Position numbers and translations under genes: made by a program. From Brachionus plicatilis (taxonomy: Eukaryota > Rotifera > Eurotatoria > Ploima > Brachionidae): a stretch of DNA of 64,000 bases. The notes below the pieces were generated by a model. That model saw nothing but the letters and a program-made list of their open reading frames with translations. It was not told where the DNA came from and searched no databases. The stretch lies in NCBI GenBank assembly GCA_010279815.1, contig QEOQ01000207.1, forward strand, positions 1,672,038-1,736,037. The letters are read 5' to 3'. This document shows positions 21,666 through 33,436 of the stretch, one piece after another (the stretch's first letter is position 1; every line of letters starts with the position of its first letter).

Positions 21666-23873
21666 TCAATTGACCAAATATTTGGACCATTAAAAAAATA
21701 AATCATGAACTTCCTATAATGATGAACTTTTTCTAAATAAGAATTTTTTGGGCCTCCTAAAATCGTTTTTCTGATGCGATGAAAAAAATGATTCCATCAA
21801 ACAAATAATTTCATGGCTATTTTTAATTTTAAAAACTTGAATTAAATCTTTCTAAAGTCTTGATTTAAGATCTGCTAAATTTAAAAATTCAAGTCTTCGG
21901 GAATTATCTTTGAAATTTTTTAATCCATAATTAAAAAGACTTTTACTTTTTTCTTTGTATATAATTTTTTTTTAACAATCGTTTTGTTTAAAAAATTTAT
22001 CTATCTATTAAAAAAATGACTATAAAAAACAGGAATTCATTCTTTTGTTTGATTATTAAATCTTAAAAAAAGCGAAAATACTGAAAAGAAAGCAATTAAA
22101 TAGAAAATAATTTTGATCTTGTGTTCATATTGAGCTATTTTTGGGTTGTATTTTGATTCAGGACACCTTCCTTTTTTCATTTTGGAAATTTCAGCCAGAG
22201 CTGTATTTACATTCTCTTGATTTCAATGATTTTGTTCAACTTTATATTGAACTTGTTCTTGAATTTCATTTTCATGATGAAATTGTTCTGGAGCTTCAAT
22301 TTCATCATAATTATCAGCTTGACTCAAAATTGAATTTAACAACAACTTCTAGTATTATTAAGTCTTCTCAAGTGTTTTCCACCATAAGAGTTTATTTACA
22401 ATTTTTATAATAAGTGTCAATTATATATTGAATAAATTTTTTTGATAACAAAAAAAAATAACTACGTTAAATATAAAAATAATTAATATATGTTTTGGTA
22501 TAATAAATAATACATATATTAGATGCTAAGATTAGATACAAAGGAAAAAATGATAGCTACAAAAATAGAAGTCTAATTAAAACTTAGGAGCTTTTCTTGA
22601 GAAAAAGATACACGAAACAGCTAAATAAAAATAAAATAGACATATAAGACTTTCTTACATTAATTTTTTTAAATAAATACTATTTTTAATTCTTTGTCGG
22701 TGTAGACACCTTCATCATTATCATTAATAAAACTTGCTTTGGCTGTATGAAGATTACGTATACATTATCCACAACTTTGGTTATATTTCTATTTAATTTT
22801 GTGTTGAAAATAGAAACATTAAATATGAAAACAAATCGAATCGAATTAATAGAAAGAAGAAAGGAAATTTTTAAATCCTTTAATCCAAAAAATTTTTAGA
22901 TCATTTCTGAATAAAAAATAAAGCTTTGAATATTTTTAATCTAATCATTGAAAAATTAAATTAGTTTATTACTATTATTAATTAAAGATATTCTAAAATA
23001 TTTTAATGATACAGAAAAGATTCTAAGCATTTTTATCAATTTTCATTATTATTCGCTATTTTTGTTAAAATAGGTATTTAACTAATATTTTTATTTCATG
23101 AATTTTAGAAAATTTAAAAGGATGATTACAATCTTTACTATATCACTATTGAAATATCAATTGAAGATCTGTAAATAAGAATAGAAATTAACTACTTTTC
23201 TTTTTTATTAAATTTCAAAATTTTCACTTAAGCTCTAAAAAAACGAAAAATTTAAATTAATTTTTCAATATGATTTAAAATTTGATGATTTCGGTGTAAT
23301 TAAAAATGCTGCCTCATAATTAATGAATATCAAAATTCCGCTTTTAATTAAAGTGATTTTTTAGAATTTTTTGGTGGTAATTAGGCATCTGTTTTCCGCG
23401 TTTCAGATTCCAATTTTTATGAACGATTGAGATTTTAGTTAAAATTTCAAAAAAAAATCCGGTGATTGAAAAAAAATAATAAGTGCATAAACCATGTATT
23501 TATCCACTCTATGTTTTTATTAATATCATTCTGCAGTTTGCTGGTATCTTGAATCACTGATCCTGAGCTAATTTCTGCTAATATTTTGGTGTCAATCGCG
23601 AATATTCTGCAAATACTCAAAACTCAAAAAATTTAAATTAAATATATAACTCTGATACCATTGCTAAAAGTTTATGAAATAATTTTTTGTGTGATACTTT
23701 GTCAATGACCATAGCAAAATCAAGGAAAAGAATGTCTAAAATAAAGAATTTTAGAATTAATTCTAGGAATAAAAACTAATTTGAAATTTTTTTTTGACTT
23801 TTGGAAAATTTCCCAAATTATTTAGTATTTATTAGATAATAGAAAAATTATAAAGTAAAAAAAATTATTTCAG
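21666..23873. other. Intergenic region or large intron
   Basis: About 2.2 kb, mostly stop-rich, between two plus-strand coiled-coil exon groups. It contains a minus-strand broken ORF (22037-22348) and a short degraded copy of the end of a downstream exon (about 22803-22862, matching about 24177-24229). A possible minus-strand exon near 22770-22690 reads NLHTAKASFINDNDEGVYTD and is unconfirmed. Whether this is an intron of one coiled-coil gene or a spacer is open. Confidence 0.35.
22037..22348 (-). pseudogene. Broken ORF with C-terminal membrane helix
   Basis: Reading from a possible acceptor (ATACTAG) at 22349, 104 codons run open except for one TGA at 22223-22225 (codon 42), ending at TGA 22037-22039. 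The N-terminal part is acidic and His/Gln-rich (ADNYDEIEAPEQFHHENE). After the TGA come NVNTALAEISKMKKGRCPES and a hydrophobic helix (KIIFYLIAFFSVFSLFLRF) near the C-terminus, as in a tail-anchored protein. The bias toward codable sequence on both sides of the TGA suggests a recently broken gene or an unrecognised short intron. No family was recognised. Confidence 0.3.
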
Positions 23874-25623
23874 GCAAATGAACATGAGTATTATTTGGTG
23901 GAAATTAGCCGAAATAAACAAGAAGTTCTTAATTACAAAAACGAAAACGAAAATCTCAAGAAAAAGATGTAAGCTAAATTTAAACTTTGAATTTTAGATT
24001 CTAAATCTACTTTTAGAGATTTTTTGGAGAAGCAATTAGAGGAAAAAAAAGATGATGATTCTAATAAAAGTGGTTCCACCAAAATATCTGAATCGAGTGA
24101 TAATTCAAATAAAGCATATTTAAAGTTAAAAGAAGAGAATGAAGAGTTAAATGAGCTCAATAGTGTTCTAAAAGTTGAACTGGAAAAATTGTCTAAACAA
24201 ATCGAATTAATAGAAAGAAGAAAGGTAATTTTTTGATCATGGTAAAAAATGTATTCTAATTGTATACAGAGTTTGGAGCAAGAAATTGGCTACAAATTCG
24301 ATGAGCTTGTCAAGCAAAAAAATCTCTTAGCAGAAGAGAATAAGCAATTACTGAATAAAGTTGATGTTTTTAGAGAACAAATGAAGCTTTGTTTACTCCA
24401 TTTCGAAGATGATCTTATTGAGGTATTGGTCAAATTTTGAAAAATTTCAAAATTCTAGATTTTTTAATTCAGGTGAAAAAGCTTCATGAAAAAGAATTAA
24501 TTGACTTGAAAACAGAATTCGAGACAGAAGAAGTAAAATCAATCGAAATGATCAAAAGTCTTAGAGAGCAAATGGATGATGCTAATTTAGTTATTGAGAA
24601 ATTAGATAGTGAAAGGTTTGATAAAAAAGATTTGTTTGAATTTTTGATAAAATTAAATGAAAATTTTCCCAATACAGAACTTATCTTGTTAATGCATTAA
24701 AATCAATGGAAGAAGACAAAGAAAAAATAATAAGCGACTTGGAAAATAGATTGATGATTGCAGAGAATTTAGAACAAAATTTAGAGAGCGAAAATGAAAC
24801 ATTGAGGAAAAAAATCGACTCATTGTACGAGTTGAATCTTGATCAGCAAAAGCAATTACAGAAAATGTTCCAAGACATGGAGTCCAAATCCCAATCGAAT
24901 GAAAAACTTTATTCAAAAAAGGGAGATGAACTCAAAAGACTAAGACAAGCTTTGAATTTGAGTCAAGAGAAGCTAAAATTTATCCAAATGAAGCATGAAA
25001 GTGAAATTGAAGAACTGAAAAAAAAGCACACTGAGGAAACAGATCAACTTAAATTTTCTAATCAACAAATGACCTTAAGAAATGGAGAGTTGTCTAGATC
25101 TAATGGTGATATGCGCAAAAAAATTCAAAATTTAGAAAGTGATTTAAAAAGCCAAGTAGAAAAATATAATCAGATCAAGCAAAGCAATGATTTTTTGTTG
25201 AAACAAAAAAAAGAGCTCAAAGAAGAAAGCGAGCGAACTAGTTTAGCTCATAAAAAGGATACGGAAAAGATGGAAAAAATGAGAGAGGAATATCTTAAAA
25301 AAAATGAATCACAGAAAAATTCTTTAGACAAAATGTTTGAACAAATAGCTAAATTTCAAAAAGAAATCGAAGCATTGATCAAAAGAAATGGCGAACTAGA
25401 AACTAAATTGAAAAATAAAAATGAATCTTATGAACTTTTTAAGAGAAAATATTTGGATATAAAGACTTTTGCTAAACAAGAACTGTTTCCAAACAATCAA
25501 AATATCTTAAAACAACAACAAGAAATGGCAAAATTAAGTGAAAATATTCAAAATTTTATAAACGGCTTAATTAACGACTTGAATATCAATGAAAATTTGT
25601 CGGATTCTATTGAAACTAATTAG
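23874..25623 (+). CDS. Long coiled-coil protein (5' end not found)
   Basis: Five exons with matching phases: 23874-23968, 24017-24224, 24270-24422, 24473-24615 and 24678-25623. They give about 515 residues that are almost entirely heptad-like and Glu/Lys/Gln/Leu-rich. Examples are LEKQLEEKKDDD, LKEENEELNELNSVLK, FDELVKQKNLLAEENKQLL and LENRLMIAENLEQNLESENE. The C-terminus (ENIQNFINGLINDLNINENL) is less coiled. All introns are 45-65 bp. The first exon opens directly after an acceptor with no ATG, so upstream exons exist. Such sequence is typical of centrosomal, ciliary or golgin-type scaffolds, but I cannot assign a family. The terminal bases of its second exon are partly duplicated upstream near 22.8 kb. 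Confidence 0.72.
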
Positions 25624-26000
25624 ATTATTTTGGTTTAAATTTTTTAAAGATGCTTTAATGGATTTTTTCTCTTTTATCAGAGTGTGAATAAATTTTGTAA
25701 AAATTAAATAAATATAAATAAATTTATAATTATTTTTTGACTGCATAACTTGATTTTTTTTTAACCTAAAAAAAACTTTGTTAGATTATGTCGGAATACT
25801 TATTTTTTCTAGTTAACTTGTTTTAAAGTCAATTATCAATAAAAATATTAATAACAATTTAAAGTAATTATTTTATTATATAAATATTTGAAATATATAT
25901 TCATGTTCATGTAAATATAAACTATAAACTATTGGATATTGTAAATAGTGAACATTTTAGAAATTTTTTAAAAAGAAAAACTCTAAAAAAAATTAAATGC

Positions 26001-26259
26001 ATAATTTTGGTTTTGTGAAATTCAAGTACAAAATGAACAAAAATTCTTCCTTTTTTAGTAAATTAAAATAAAAGATAATATAATTTATTTTAAAAAATAC
26101 TGCAATATAGTAAAAACCTTTGAAAAATTATTTAAGGTATAAAAAGGTGCAACAAAGTATGTTGCAATATATTGCAGCATTTTTTAAATAAATTTAATTT
26201 ACCAAAAAAGGAAGAATTTTTATTCATTTTGCAATTGAATTTCACAATACCCATAATTT
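26001..26259. repeat. Foldback (MITE-like) inverted repeat
   Basis: Left arm 26001-26108 and right arm about 26150-26259 are inverted copies with about 90% agreement. Shared stretches include TTGTGAAATTCAA, CAAAATGAA and AAAAATTCTTCCTTTTTT, and CTGCAATATA next to a short loop. There is no coding content and no obvious target-site duplication. Its size and structure suit a foldback MITE. Confidence 0.6.
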
Positions 26260-27536
26260 TAATCATAATTGTATTGTTATTCAATGATAAATAATTGGAA
26301 ATTTTGTTTTCCTGAACAAAATATTATACTCTTCCATTTTAAGTAAATAATTTTCTCTTTTTTGATCTGAACTTGATTCCATGGTTTAAAAATAAGTTAA
26401 CTTCTTTTGTTTTTGAAGTATTAGAATGCCTAAGAATCGATTTCCTTTTATATAAATAAAATTTATGAAAAATGAATTTGAAAGTTTTCGGATACAAAGT
26501 TGGAACAAAGTTAAAAAGCTATTCAGACCAGGAAAAATATATTTAAAAATCGTAGTTCATTCAGATTGATGGGATATGCAATAAAAAAAAATCCCTTGAT
26601 CTTTAATTTTATTTTGAATTAAGTAATAAATAAATTAAAGCAAAATAAAAAATTTTTTTGATTAGTTTTAGTAAAACGAACTGCTAAAATATTAAGAAAA
26701 TAAATGTAAAATAAATACAAAACAAAATAAAATAAAATGAAAAAAGAAGAATCAAAAGTTAGTCGACAAAAAGAGTCGACTTGTGAATCTAACTTTATTT
26801 CATCCAAACTTTATTCTCTTCATTATTTGTATTCTTTCAATAATAGCCTCGTGTTAATTTGCTTTTGGTAAAATCCGTTGCAGCTTGATGGTTTGAATTT
26901 GTTTGTTTCGTTTTTCCAATTAAGCTTATTTTTCTATTTACTTTTAAACAATTTTTAGAATACTTTGTACAATGACAATGAGTTCATCTTGGTTTTATTT
27001 GTTCTGTATTTTATTAAATTTGATATTTTTTGTTTACATATTCATAAAGGTTTTAATTAAAAAAACTAATTTTTTCTGAATCAAGAATGCATTTAAATTT
27101 ATAAAATCAAAGGTTTTTTAAATTAAAATTTTACTATTTAGTTAACCAAATTTTTGCTATTTTTAAGTAAAGTTATGATTCCGGTTCTTAATCATATTAA
27201 ATAGTAGACAAACTGTCAAAATATTTATTTTTATTAGAAATTTACTAATAATAAAATTTATCAATGATCAACTGTATTTTTATCTTCTTAAAAAAAATTT
27301 AAAAAGATTTTTTATCTATTTAAATATCCTTTTATAAATAAAAATATACAATATAAGACAATAAAAAGATTGATAATGAATTTTAAAAATTAAAACGTTT
27401 AGATGAAAAAAACAAATCAATTTATTTTTCGTATAAATTAATTAAATGAAAATCTTATCTAAGTTATGTCGGATGCGAAAAAGTCACAAAAGATCTTATA
27501 AAGGTTTAAAAGATCGTATATTAATCCACAAGATTA

Positions 27537-27656
27537 ATTGAAAAAAGCAAAATTGATAGAAAATTAGAAAAAATTGAACTTTTTTTATAATTTTTAATTG
27601 AAAAAAGCAAAATTGATAGAAAATTAGAAAAAATTGAACTTTTTTTTATAATTTAA
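27537..27656. repeat. 60 bp tandem duplication
   Basis: Two head-to-tail copies of a 60 bp unit (ATTGAAAAAAGCAAAATTGA... through ...TATAATTT) are nearly identical, differing by one T in a homopolymer and in the last bases. Such identity in a fast-diverging spacer implies a recent slippage or duplication event. Confidence 0.8.
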
Positions 27657-27769
27657 ATTTAAAATTTTTCAACTAACGATAAATATTTTAACTGAGTTTT
27701 AAAGCTAAATTTTTCTAAATAAAGAAATTTTTTGTTTACTATTTCAAGAGCAATCTTGAATCGACTATT

Positions 27770-29043
27770 TCAGATATTTAAAAGTTCACGATTTTCTTCA
27801 TTGCCATGATTTTTTTGGTCAACTTTTTCATTTCTGCTATTAGTATTTTGTTTAGTTTTTTTACAAAATAAATTTTTTAAAAAATGTATCATTTCACTCC
27901 GAAAACCGGAACTAGTCGCAACATACAAAATTAAATTTACCGCATGATTCGCGTAATTTATGAGCATAAAAAAATTGTAAGTGAAAGGAAAATATGGTTT
28001 TGACATTTCTTGAACCGGAAAAGTTATGTAAACTGATGCTGGCGTTTTTAAAATCATGAATCATAAGCATACCGAGACCAACATTATTGACAAAGCTGTT
28101 CGCTTTTTCTCTTTTTTTCTAGCTGTTTTACTATTGAGACTCATTTTTCTTGACGAATACATTATTTTTCGAATAATCAAAAAATTTAAAACTAATAATA
28201 TTAAGCAAGGTATTACAATAAATAAATACAGGTGCAATTTTCCATATAAATCTATTCGAAAGCGATAATAACTATTATGCTTATTTTTGTCAATAGTGCA
28301 ATCACTTATATAACTATTTGACTTGAAAGGTTGATCTATTTTATCATAAAAGTATAAAAGAGGAAAATTCCAAACAGAAACCAGAAAAGAAATAAAAAAA
28401 ACTATTAGAAAAACACTTCGCAAGGAATTATTGTTCTGGTTGGCTTGATATGATTTTTTTTTGGCAAAAGATGGACCGATTGAAAATAATTGTAAACCTA
28501 TTTAATGTCACCGCAACCAAGATGTAGCTTGATATTTGCATTAATGTATAAGTAAAAAATATCTTTAAAAAAAATAATTAGATTAAATTTTAAAATAAAT
28601 ATCCAATTTACATGTAATTTGCAGAAAATTTGTGAAATAGTTCTGATGTCAATGTTCCATATTTGATTCACATATTGCCTTAGCAAGCCTGTATACAATA
28701 CCAAAAAGTCAAAAATAGCTAAAATGCACAAATAGACCACAGTGGAACTTCTTTTTTTTTTCCTTAAAAGAATCAAAATGCATAATGGATTGCCAAGAGC
28801 ACCAATGACCAGTAGAATCGGTGACAAAATAGCAGTCATTATATTTCCCAAGGATTCGTAATACAAAGTCAATTCATTCTTGTTTGATTCATTTTTTTCA
28901 GTTAAATTAGCTTTTAGAAGATTGAATGTTGAATTGATAGAAAATTCTATGTTTTCAAAAATTTTGTCACTACAATCAACTTTGACAATCAACATGACAT
29001 TAGCAATCATCAAAATTTGAACAAAATTTGACAAATCATCCAT
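27770..29043 (-). pseudogene. Class A GPCR pseudogene (copy A)
   Basis: A near-identical copy of the intact receptor at 41634-42885, with exon 1 at 29043-28612 and exon 2 from about 28560 to 27770. Two lesions disable it. A poly-T run (28454-28462) has nine T where the intact copy has eight, which shifts the frame in the intracellular loop after TM3. The tryptophan codon of CLWFMILK in TM6 is TGA (28061-28063). Elsewhere codons are conserved, so inactivation is recent. The C-terminal tail differs by a short insertion (KKTKQNTNS). The homopolymer change alone could be a sequencing error; the TGA is a substitution and is harder to dismiss. Confidence 0.85.
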
Positions 29044-32000
29044 TTTTTAATTTTATTATTTATCTTTCATGCTTTTTCAAAATGTTTTCTAAAATAAAAA
29101 TAATTAAATTTGATGATTGTTGAATTTTAAACGTTTTAAATAAAACATAAATCTAGCTCTTAATGTTAAAAATAATTAAATAAAAATTAATTTGTCAATG
29201 TTGTTCAATCAATTGCATGTTTGGTTATAAAAGTATGTTAAATTTACTATAGCGTTATAAGAATGAATGGTTAAAATAATAATGAAAATTATTTCTTTTT
29301 TTTAAACAAAATTATTTGAAATTCATTTAACATTAAAAAAAATTAACAAAAATCAGTTGATCTTTAATCAAAATCTGATATTTCTATTTTCAATATACGG
29401 ATAAAAGTTAAAATTAAAATACATATTTTTAAAAAGTCAATTTAATTATTTTTAAATATTAGATAAAAACGGCATCGAAATTATACTTGAATAATCTTTT
29501 TAAAGGTAAAGATTTATTTTGATAGAAAATTTTGATTAAAAATTATAAATTATTCATGTATTAAATCGTCTCATTGATAAATAAAAAAATTAAATAAGAG
29601 AATTAAATTATTAAATACATTTAAAAAATATATTTGATTTAATTTTAAAAAAATAACTAATAATCTTTTTTTGCTTTAAGCTACTAAGTTTTTGCCATTT
29701 CAACTATGAATTTTTTCCCCCTAATATATTTTTAATAATTAATTTTACTTGTAATTCAATTAAAAAAAATTATAATTTAAAAATATCCATTTTTTTGATC
29801 AAAATTATATTTAAAAGAGAATGCTTAAATTATTATTGAAAAATGATATAGTTAAATGGTTTTATCAATATTTCACTGCTTTTTAATAAACTTGATGAAA
29901 AATTTTTTATAAATTGTTTTTATCAATGAGCTTATGTTTCATTTTTTAAATCTAATCTGATTTTAACTAGAATGACGAATCAATTTGAAAAATTTTCGAC
30001 TGAAATATTTTTCCTTAAATATTATTGCCAGAAAATCGGAATAATTTTGGGGAAATTTTTTCAAAATAAGAAATAATAATTTAAAAGCGAAATCATTTAA
30101 TTAATTCAAATGAATCAAATCTAATTTTTTTTGAATATTCTCAGAGGCAAATCATAAAATAAAATAAAATCTTCTAGTAGACTTTAATAAAAAAAATACG
30201 GAAGAGTGAAGATAAAATTAATAGAGCAGAATCAATTATTTAAAATTTAATCTGAAGATTTTATACAAAGTTTTGAAGTTGTTAAAGCTCAAAAAGGTCT
30301 TTTAATTAAAAGTTCAGCTCCAGAAAAATTCTGCATTTCTCTGAGATTTACACATTGTATAGAAAGTTATCAAAATTGAAATACGCATTTAATTTTACAG
30401 TTTTGCTGGCAAAATGAAAATAATTTTACATTTTTACATTTTCATATTTTTAGATTTTTTGTGCAATATTTCAGAGGATAAAAAAAACTCTTACAAATTA
30501 TTTAGTTACCAAAATTAAAAATAAAAATTTTATGAAATTTTGCATAAAAAATCTAAAAATATGAAAATGTAAAAATGTAAAATTTTCTACATTTTGCCGT
30601 TTTGCTGAGGATTAATTTATATTTAGCATTATTTTTTTTGTAACCCAAAATAACTTTAAATTTATTCATAGCAAGATAAGAACAGTTTCATCATCATATT
30701 TCTGCAACTTTCTATAGCTCCGAAAACCCTTGATTTCTTTAAAATGAGAAATATTTAACAAAAAAATTTAAAAACTTAACATATATTAAAACAATTCGAT
30801 TTTTAATTTTTGGCTGTTCAAAAAATTACAAACATAATATCTGGATTATTAAATTTCATAGTAAGTTAAGATTATAAACTTTTAAATTGTAAGAAAGAAT
30901 AAAGGGTTAACAGATTTAAATGAATGGAATTTTATTTAAATGGACAATAATGATCTAATTCCTGCATGATCTTAGATTTAAATTTATCTTACTTTCTATC
31001 AATTTTCATTCTTTAAAATTTGTGGCTTTTTAGTATACGAATTTTGTTTAATAACATTTGGAGTGTGCTTTATAAATCTATTTAAAAAAATATTCACAAG
31101 ATTGACTGCAGCACAAAGAAGATATTATTCTGAACACATTAAATTATTTGGAGTTACTAAATTCAATAAATTAATAAATTATTATTTTTTTTAATACTAA
31201 ACCTATTTAATTATTTAAATATGAATTAAATAAGAGGAAACAATCCATGCCATTTGAGTTCTTATTTTTGCCTTATGAGAAAATAAAATTAAAATAAAAT
31301 TGTGAATGAAAAAACTGATTTATTAATATTTGAATTCTGATTTGACTTATATGTTTATAAATTCTTAATGATCTTAGGATTGTATAAAAAAAATAATTAC
31401 TCAAAAATATTTTTAAAGCATAGAGAAAGATTAAAATATTTATAACCATTCTATATTTTCTAAAAAATATACTCTAAAAATAAATAAATTAAATATTAAA
31501 AAATTAAATAAATATTAGATTATATTAGATTGATATAGATTATTTCAGTAAGACTTAACCCTTGATTTTAATTTTTATAAAAAAGTCTAGAAAAAAGATT
31601 TGAAATTTTTCTTGTTTGTAAATTTTATTTTGACTGACAAATGATTTCAATCTCAAAATAATTAAATTTTTTCGGGATTGTCGAAATTTTTTCTCGATGA
31701 CTTAAAATTACTTTGAAAATTAAGTAAGTTAAGGCATTCAATTAGCCACCTTAATAATTTCTTAACAAAAAAATTGGAGAGCCTTTTTTAATTAAAAAAT
31801 ATTTAATATCTAAGGAATCTAAATAGCTATCAAAATTTATTTTTTATAATTTTAGATAGCACTTAAGTTTCTAATTATTTCCTGGATCGTTCTTCAATCC
31901 AATCAAACGACATTATACCTCAATACAGATTAAACCTTTTAATTATTAAAAAATAAAAAAATCTACAAATTTCTTAAATGAACATTATTTATTGTAAAAA

Positions 32001-32624
32001 AAACAAAATTAATTTATTTGTGCTTAATTTTATCCTAAACCTAATCCCTTAAAAAGAGAAAAAAAATCCGCGAACGCCACAGCTATTCCGTTTCCTAATA
32101 CTATAATCAAGTTATACTATTTAAAAAAAAAAGTTAGAAATTAAATTAATATTTTGGAGATCTCCTTAAATTTTTTGAAAAAAAATTAACAAGCCAAATC
32201 TAAAAAAAAACATTTAATTTCGCAGAAATAGAAATCTTGGAAAAAAATTTATTTAATTTTCAAAACGAATAGAAAAATTCAAACTAAATTAAAAAGTTAC
32301 AGCTTTTAAAAAAATTATGGGTCAGTTTTTTAGTAGGACCCAATCAACCGACCTAGCAAGCTTACTAAACAGAAAAATTTGGAGTCAAATTTTTAATTTA
32401 AGATTTAAATTAAATTCTACTTATTTTTCCATAATAATTTCTTAGTCAAAAATAAGAAAATATTCAGTTAGCTGAATTTGAATCAACATTCTTAAATTTT
32501 TTGAACCTTTTATTTAAAACATATAAAAATTAAAAAAAATTTTAATCATGTAAATTTAATTGAAAAATTAAATAAAACTTATAAAGTTTTGCGGCTTGAA
32601 TTACATTTTAAAATATAATTTAAA
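29044..32624. other. Spacer between GPCR and ATR, copy A
   Basis: AT-rich, stop-dense sequence separating the divergent GPCR and ATR copies, matching 42886-47710 in copy B at scattered anchors. Apart from the hairpin at 30.4-30.6 kb I see no gene or recognisable element. As the upstream region of both duplicated genes it should contain the ancestral promoters. Confidence 0.5.
30408..30598. repeat. Long hairpin specific to copy A
   Basis: Arms of about 65 bp at 30408-30473 and 30531-30598 are inverted copies. They share GGCAAAATG, TTTTACATTTTTACATTTTC and ATATTTTTAGATTTTTT, with about four mismatches. The spacer is about 57 bp. The corresponding part of copy B (about 45.5 kb) has no such hairpin, so it was probably gained in copy A after duplication. 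It is a MITE-sized element without coding sequence. Confidence 0.65.
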
Positions 32625-33255
32625 ATGAGTGGAAATATTCAAGAAGATTTTGAGTTTCTGCTAAAGAATTTAAGTGACAAAAAGTTTGTTCATTATCTAA
32701 TCAACGAAGCACAATCTTTGGAATCTAAAAATTGATTTTAAAAATAAAAAATGTGCTTCTTTAATTAAAAATTTAATTTTAAACTATTTATTTAAAAGTG
32801 AGAATCAAATGACCGATGAGGAAAACATATGCAGAACAAAATGTGCCTTGATAAACGTAATCAAAATATACATCACTGATTTTGACAAAAGTATTAATTA
32901 AATATTCCAAAAAAAATTTCCTCTAAAAAAGAAATTCGTTTTTTGAAAAGAATACGATGCAGTATTAACTCAATTATTTCATATGATTGAACTGTATATT
33001 AAACAATATACATAACTATTTTTTAATTACGACAATACAGAGACAAAACACTCTTTAAATAATCCCCGAGCTAATTTATATATTAGATAAATTACAAACA
33101 TATTCATTTAGTTCTAAAAAATTTAACAATTTTTTTAATTTACCGGATGCTATTAATTATATCAAACCAGGATACCTTGAGTCTTCATACCGAGTTCAAT
33201 TTCATTCTAGAATTTATTTTAAATCCTTTTAAATTAATAAAGCTTAATTCTACCC
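32625..33255 (+). pseudogene. Truncated copy of the ATR 5' exons
   Basis: Starts with the same ATG (MSGNIQEDFEFLLKNLSDKK) as the real gene at 47711 and follows it through exon 2 (MTDEENICRTKCALINV, lacking six bases) and exon 3. Exon 3 then carries TAA at 33013-33015 where the real gene has a sense codon. The exon 3 donor (GAG|GT) has become GAGCT, and the next acceptor (TAAAG|AATTT) has become TAAAAAATTT. A deletion removes most of exon 4, and similarity fades near 33255. No kinase or HEAT region follows, so this is a dead fragment carried along by the segmental duplication. Confidence 0.85.
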
Positions 33256-33436
33256 AATGTTTTAGGCGTAATTTTGCGATTTTTGGAAAACATGAATTTT
33301 TCTAAGTATCGCAAGGTTTAAGTTTTTTCAATTGTATTATATTATTATTAACGCATAAAATTGCAAATTAAAATTTTAATTTCTGTCAAATTTAAAAATT
33401 TAAGTGAAAAAAAAATTAATAATATTTTTTTCAATT
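33256..33436. other. Right border of copy A
   Basis: Short AT-rich stretch where similarity to the ATR locus ends and retrotransposon-derived sequence begins. The breakpoint is between about 33255 and 33300; no target-site duplication or clean junction motif is visible. Confidence 0.4.

Larger units (their letters stand above)
25624..27734. other. AT-rich intergenic region with repeats
   Basis: About 2.1 kb between the coiled-coil gene and the left border of the segmental duplication. It contains a foldback repeat (26001-26259) and a 60 bp tandem duplication (about 27537-27656). The rest is AT-rich with no supported coding sequence; the ORF at 26619-26807 (-) is low-complexity. Confidence 0.45.
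27735..33255. repeat. Segmental duplication, copy A
   Basis: This block is collinear with 41568-48430. It holds a GPCR gene (-), a diverged spacer and the first ATR exons (+). Anchors in the spacer occur in the same order in both copies: the GPCR 5' flank with CAATCAATTGCATGTTT (29.2/43.05 kb), GAATATTCTCAGAGGC (30.1/45.25 kb), CGGAAGAGTGAAGATAA (30.2/45.33 kb) and ATTTGGAGTG (31.06/45.73 kb). Exonic parts are over 95% identical; the spacer has many indels (about 3.6 kb here, 4.8 kb in copy B). Both genes here are broken. Confidence 0.85.

Noticed and set aside
22223..22225. In-frame TGA as selenocysteine
   Set aside because: No SECIS-like element was identified downstream and there is no homologue to support it; a pseudogene or short intron is simpler.
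22141..22410. 89-codon plus-strand ORF rich in His/Phe/Leu
   Set aside because: It is the complement of the broken minus-strand ORF at 22037-22348, whose acidic and membrane-anchor composition is more protein-like.
28056..28268. 70-codon plus-strand ORF, repeated at 41905-42117
   Set aside because: Both are antisense shadows of the GPCR exon; they are identical only because the receptor copies are.
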